Part shown: in pieces, positions 5,696 to 6,068 of the stretch | Position numbering within the stretch: position 1 is the stretch's first letter | Layout of the letters: each line of letters starts with the position of its first letter | DNA from: DASXPG01 sp036493755 | GTDB lineage: Bacteria; Gemmatimonadota; Gemmatimonadetes; Gemmatimonadales; JACORV01 | Length of the DNA stretch: 6,068 bases | Reading direction: 5' to 3' | NCBI GenBank assembly: GCA_036493755.1 | Contig: DASXPG010000108.1 | Span: forward strand, 1-6,068 | Notes under the pieces: generated by a model | Told to the model about the DNA's origin: nothing | Seen by the model: the letters and a program-made list of their open reading frames with translations, nothing else | Database searches by the model: none | Program-made: the position numbers and the translations under genes

Positions 5696-6068
5696 GTGAG
5701 CCTTCCGAACCGAATGGTCCCTTTCACAGGCCTGTGGCGACGCTCGATGCGCCTGGCCCTGCCGGCGCTCCTGGCAGCTGCCGGCAGCGTGCGTGCATTG
5801 CACGCCCAGAGCCTGGATGCCGGTGCGCTGAGCGGCACGGTTACCGACCGTGGCGGCCACGGCCTGCCCGAAGCCACGATCACGTTGACCGAGCGCATCA
5901 CCGGCGTAGCCCGGATCAAGCAGACGCCCCGCGGCGGCACCTTCGGCTTCACGCTCCTGCTCCCGAGCAGTTACGACGTCCTGGTCGAGCGCTTCGGCTA
6001 TCGGCCGCGGCTGGTGCGTAACGTCCCGGTGCGCGCCGGATCGAGCCTCCATCTCGACGTCAGCCTTG
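5696..6068 (+). CDS. Secreted protein with carboxypeptidase-regulatory-like domain, probable TonB-dependent receptor N-terminus (3' end outside window)
   Basis: An open frame of 124 visible codons that runs off the window. It starts at GTG 5696, the first start codon after the stop of the VanZ-like gene 15 nt upstream in the same frame; ATG 5714 and ATG 5747 are alternatives, and no site has a clear ribosome-binding sequence. A signal peptide is evident: RRSMR, then a hydrophobic core (LALPALLAAAG), with likely cleavage at ALHA/QS after residue 37. The mature part opens with GALSGTVTDRGGHGLPEATI (43-62), followed by GGTFGFTLLLPSSYDVLVE and LHLDVSL, the pattern of the CarboxypepD_reg beta-sandwich. 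In Gemmatimonadota and Acidobacteriota this domain usually sits at the front of outer-membrane TonB-dependent receptors of about 900-1100 aa. That identity is inferred, since the plug and barrel lie outside the window. Confidence 0.8.
   Translation, partial: MSLPNRMVPFTGLWRRSMRLALPALLAAAGSVRALHAQSLDAGALSGTVTDRGGHGLPEATITLTERITGVARIKQTPRGGTFGFTLLLPSSYDVLVERFGYRPRLVRNVPVRAGSSLHLDVSL

Noticed and set aside
5678..5698. Possible read-through fusion of the VanZ-like protein with the downstream receptor, since both share one frame split by a single TAG
   Set aside because: The downstream protein has its own complete signal peptide with a cleavage site, so it is a separate secreted protein. Sharing a frame has a one-in-three chance.
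5777..5805. Palindrome GCTGCCGGCAGC and near-palindrome GCGTGCATTGCACGC, possible hairpins
   Set aside because: They lie inside the signal-peptide codons (AAAGS and RALHA), have almost no loop, and such short GC-rich palindromes are common at this base composition. There is no T-run to suggest a terminator.
4427..6052. A 541-codon open frame on the - strand covering the VanZ-like gene and the receptor N-terminus
   Set aside because: It is longer than the VanZ gene but its product is hydrophilic, rich in R, G, H, Q and E, and shows no domain. The + strand frames carry clear VanZ, signal-peptide and CarboxypepD_reg signatures. Long antisense frames are expected in GC-rich coding DNA.

Overview
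The window is GC-rich, densely coding DNA that looks like part of a surface-glycan or glycoconjugate locus from a Gram-negative bacterium. The gene at the right end has a signal peptide ending in LHA-Q and a carboxypeptidase-regulatory-like domain. That is the usual N-terminus of a large outer-membrane TonB-dependent receptor and is very common in Gemmatimonadota and Acidobacteriota. I favour one of these phyla, but this is inference from style and not a phylogenetic result.

Layout. (1) Bases 1-1559, + strand: a three-gene unit made of the C-terminal part of an O-carbamoyltransferase (5' end outside the window), an SxtJ-like membrane protein of 134 aa, and a 52-aa DUF5989-like single-span membrane protein. 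The genes overlap or lie 9 nt apart and carry good ribosome binding sites, so they are probably one operon. (2) Bases 1556-4434, - strand: an operon read right to left. It holds a short, apparently truncated family-2 glycosyltransferase (GT2), a full-length membrane-anchored GT2, and a FAD-dependent amine-oxidase/UDP-galactopyranose-mutase-like oxidoreductase. The two operons converge so tightly that one CTAG tetranucleotide holds the stop codons of both. (3) Bases 4435-4474: a 40-bp divergent gap with an AT-rich patch that could serve as a -10 element in both directions. (4) Bases 4475-5680, + strand: a VanZ-family membrane protein enlarged by a large extramembrane, LamG-like beta-rich domain. 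(5) Bases 5696-6068, + strand: the N-terminus of the putative TonB-dependent receptor, cut by the window edge.

How they may work together. GT2 enzymes, a flavin sugar/amine-oxidase-like enzyme, a carbamoyltransferase with its two membrane companions, and a VanZ protein are all typical of extracellular polysaccharide or decorated-lipid loci. A plausible reading is that the GT2 and oxidoreductase build or modify a sugar and the carbamoyltransferase decorates it near the membrane, with the small membrane proteins perhaps anchoring that step. No substrate can be read from the sequence. The least understood part is the carbamoyltransferase/SxtJ/DUF5989 trio. There are no RNA genes, CRISPR arrays, insertion sequences or clear terminators that I can support, and no gene-free stretch exceeds 100 bp.
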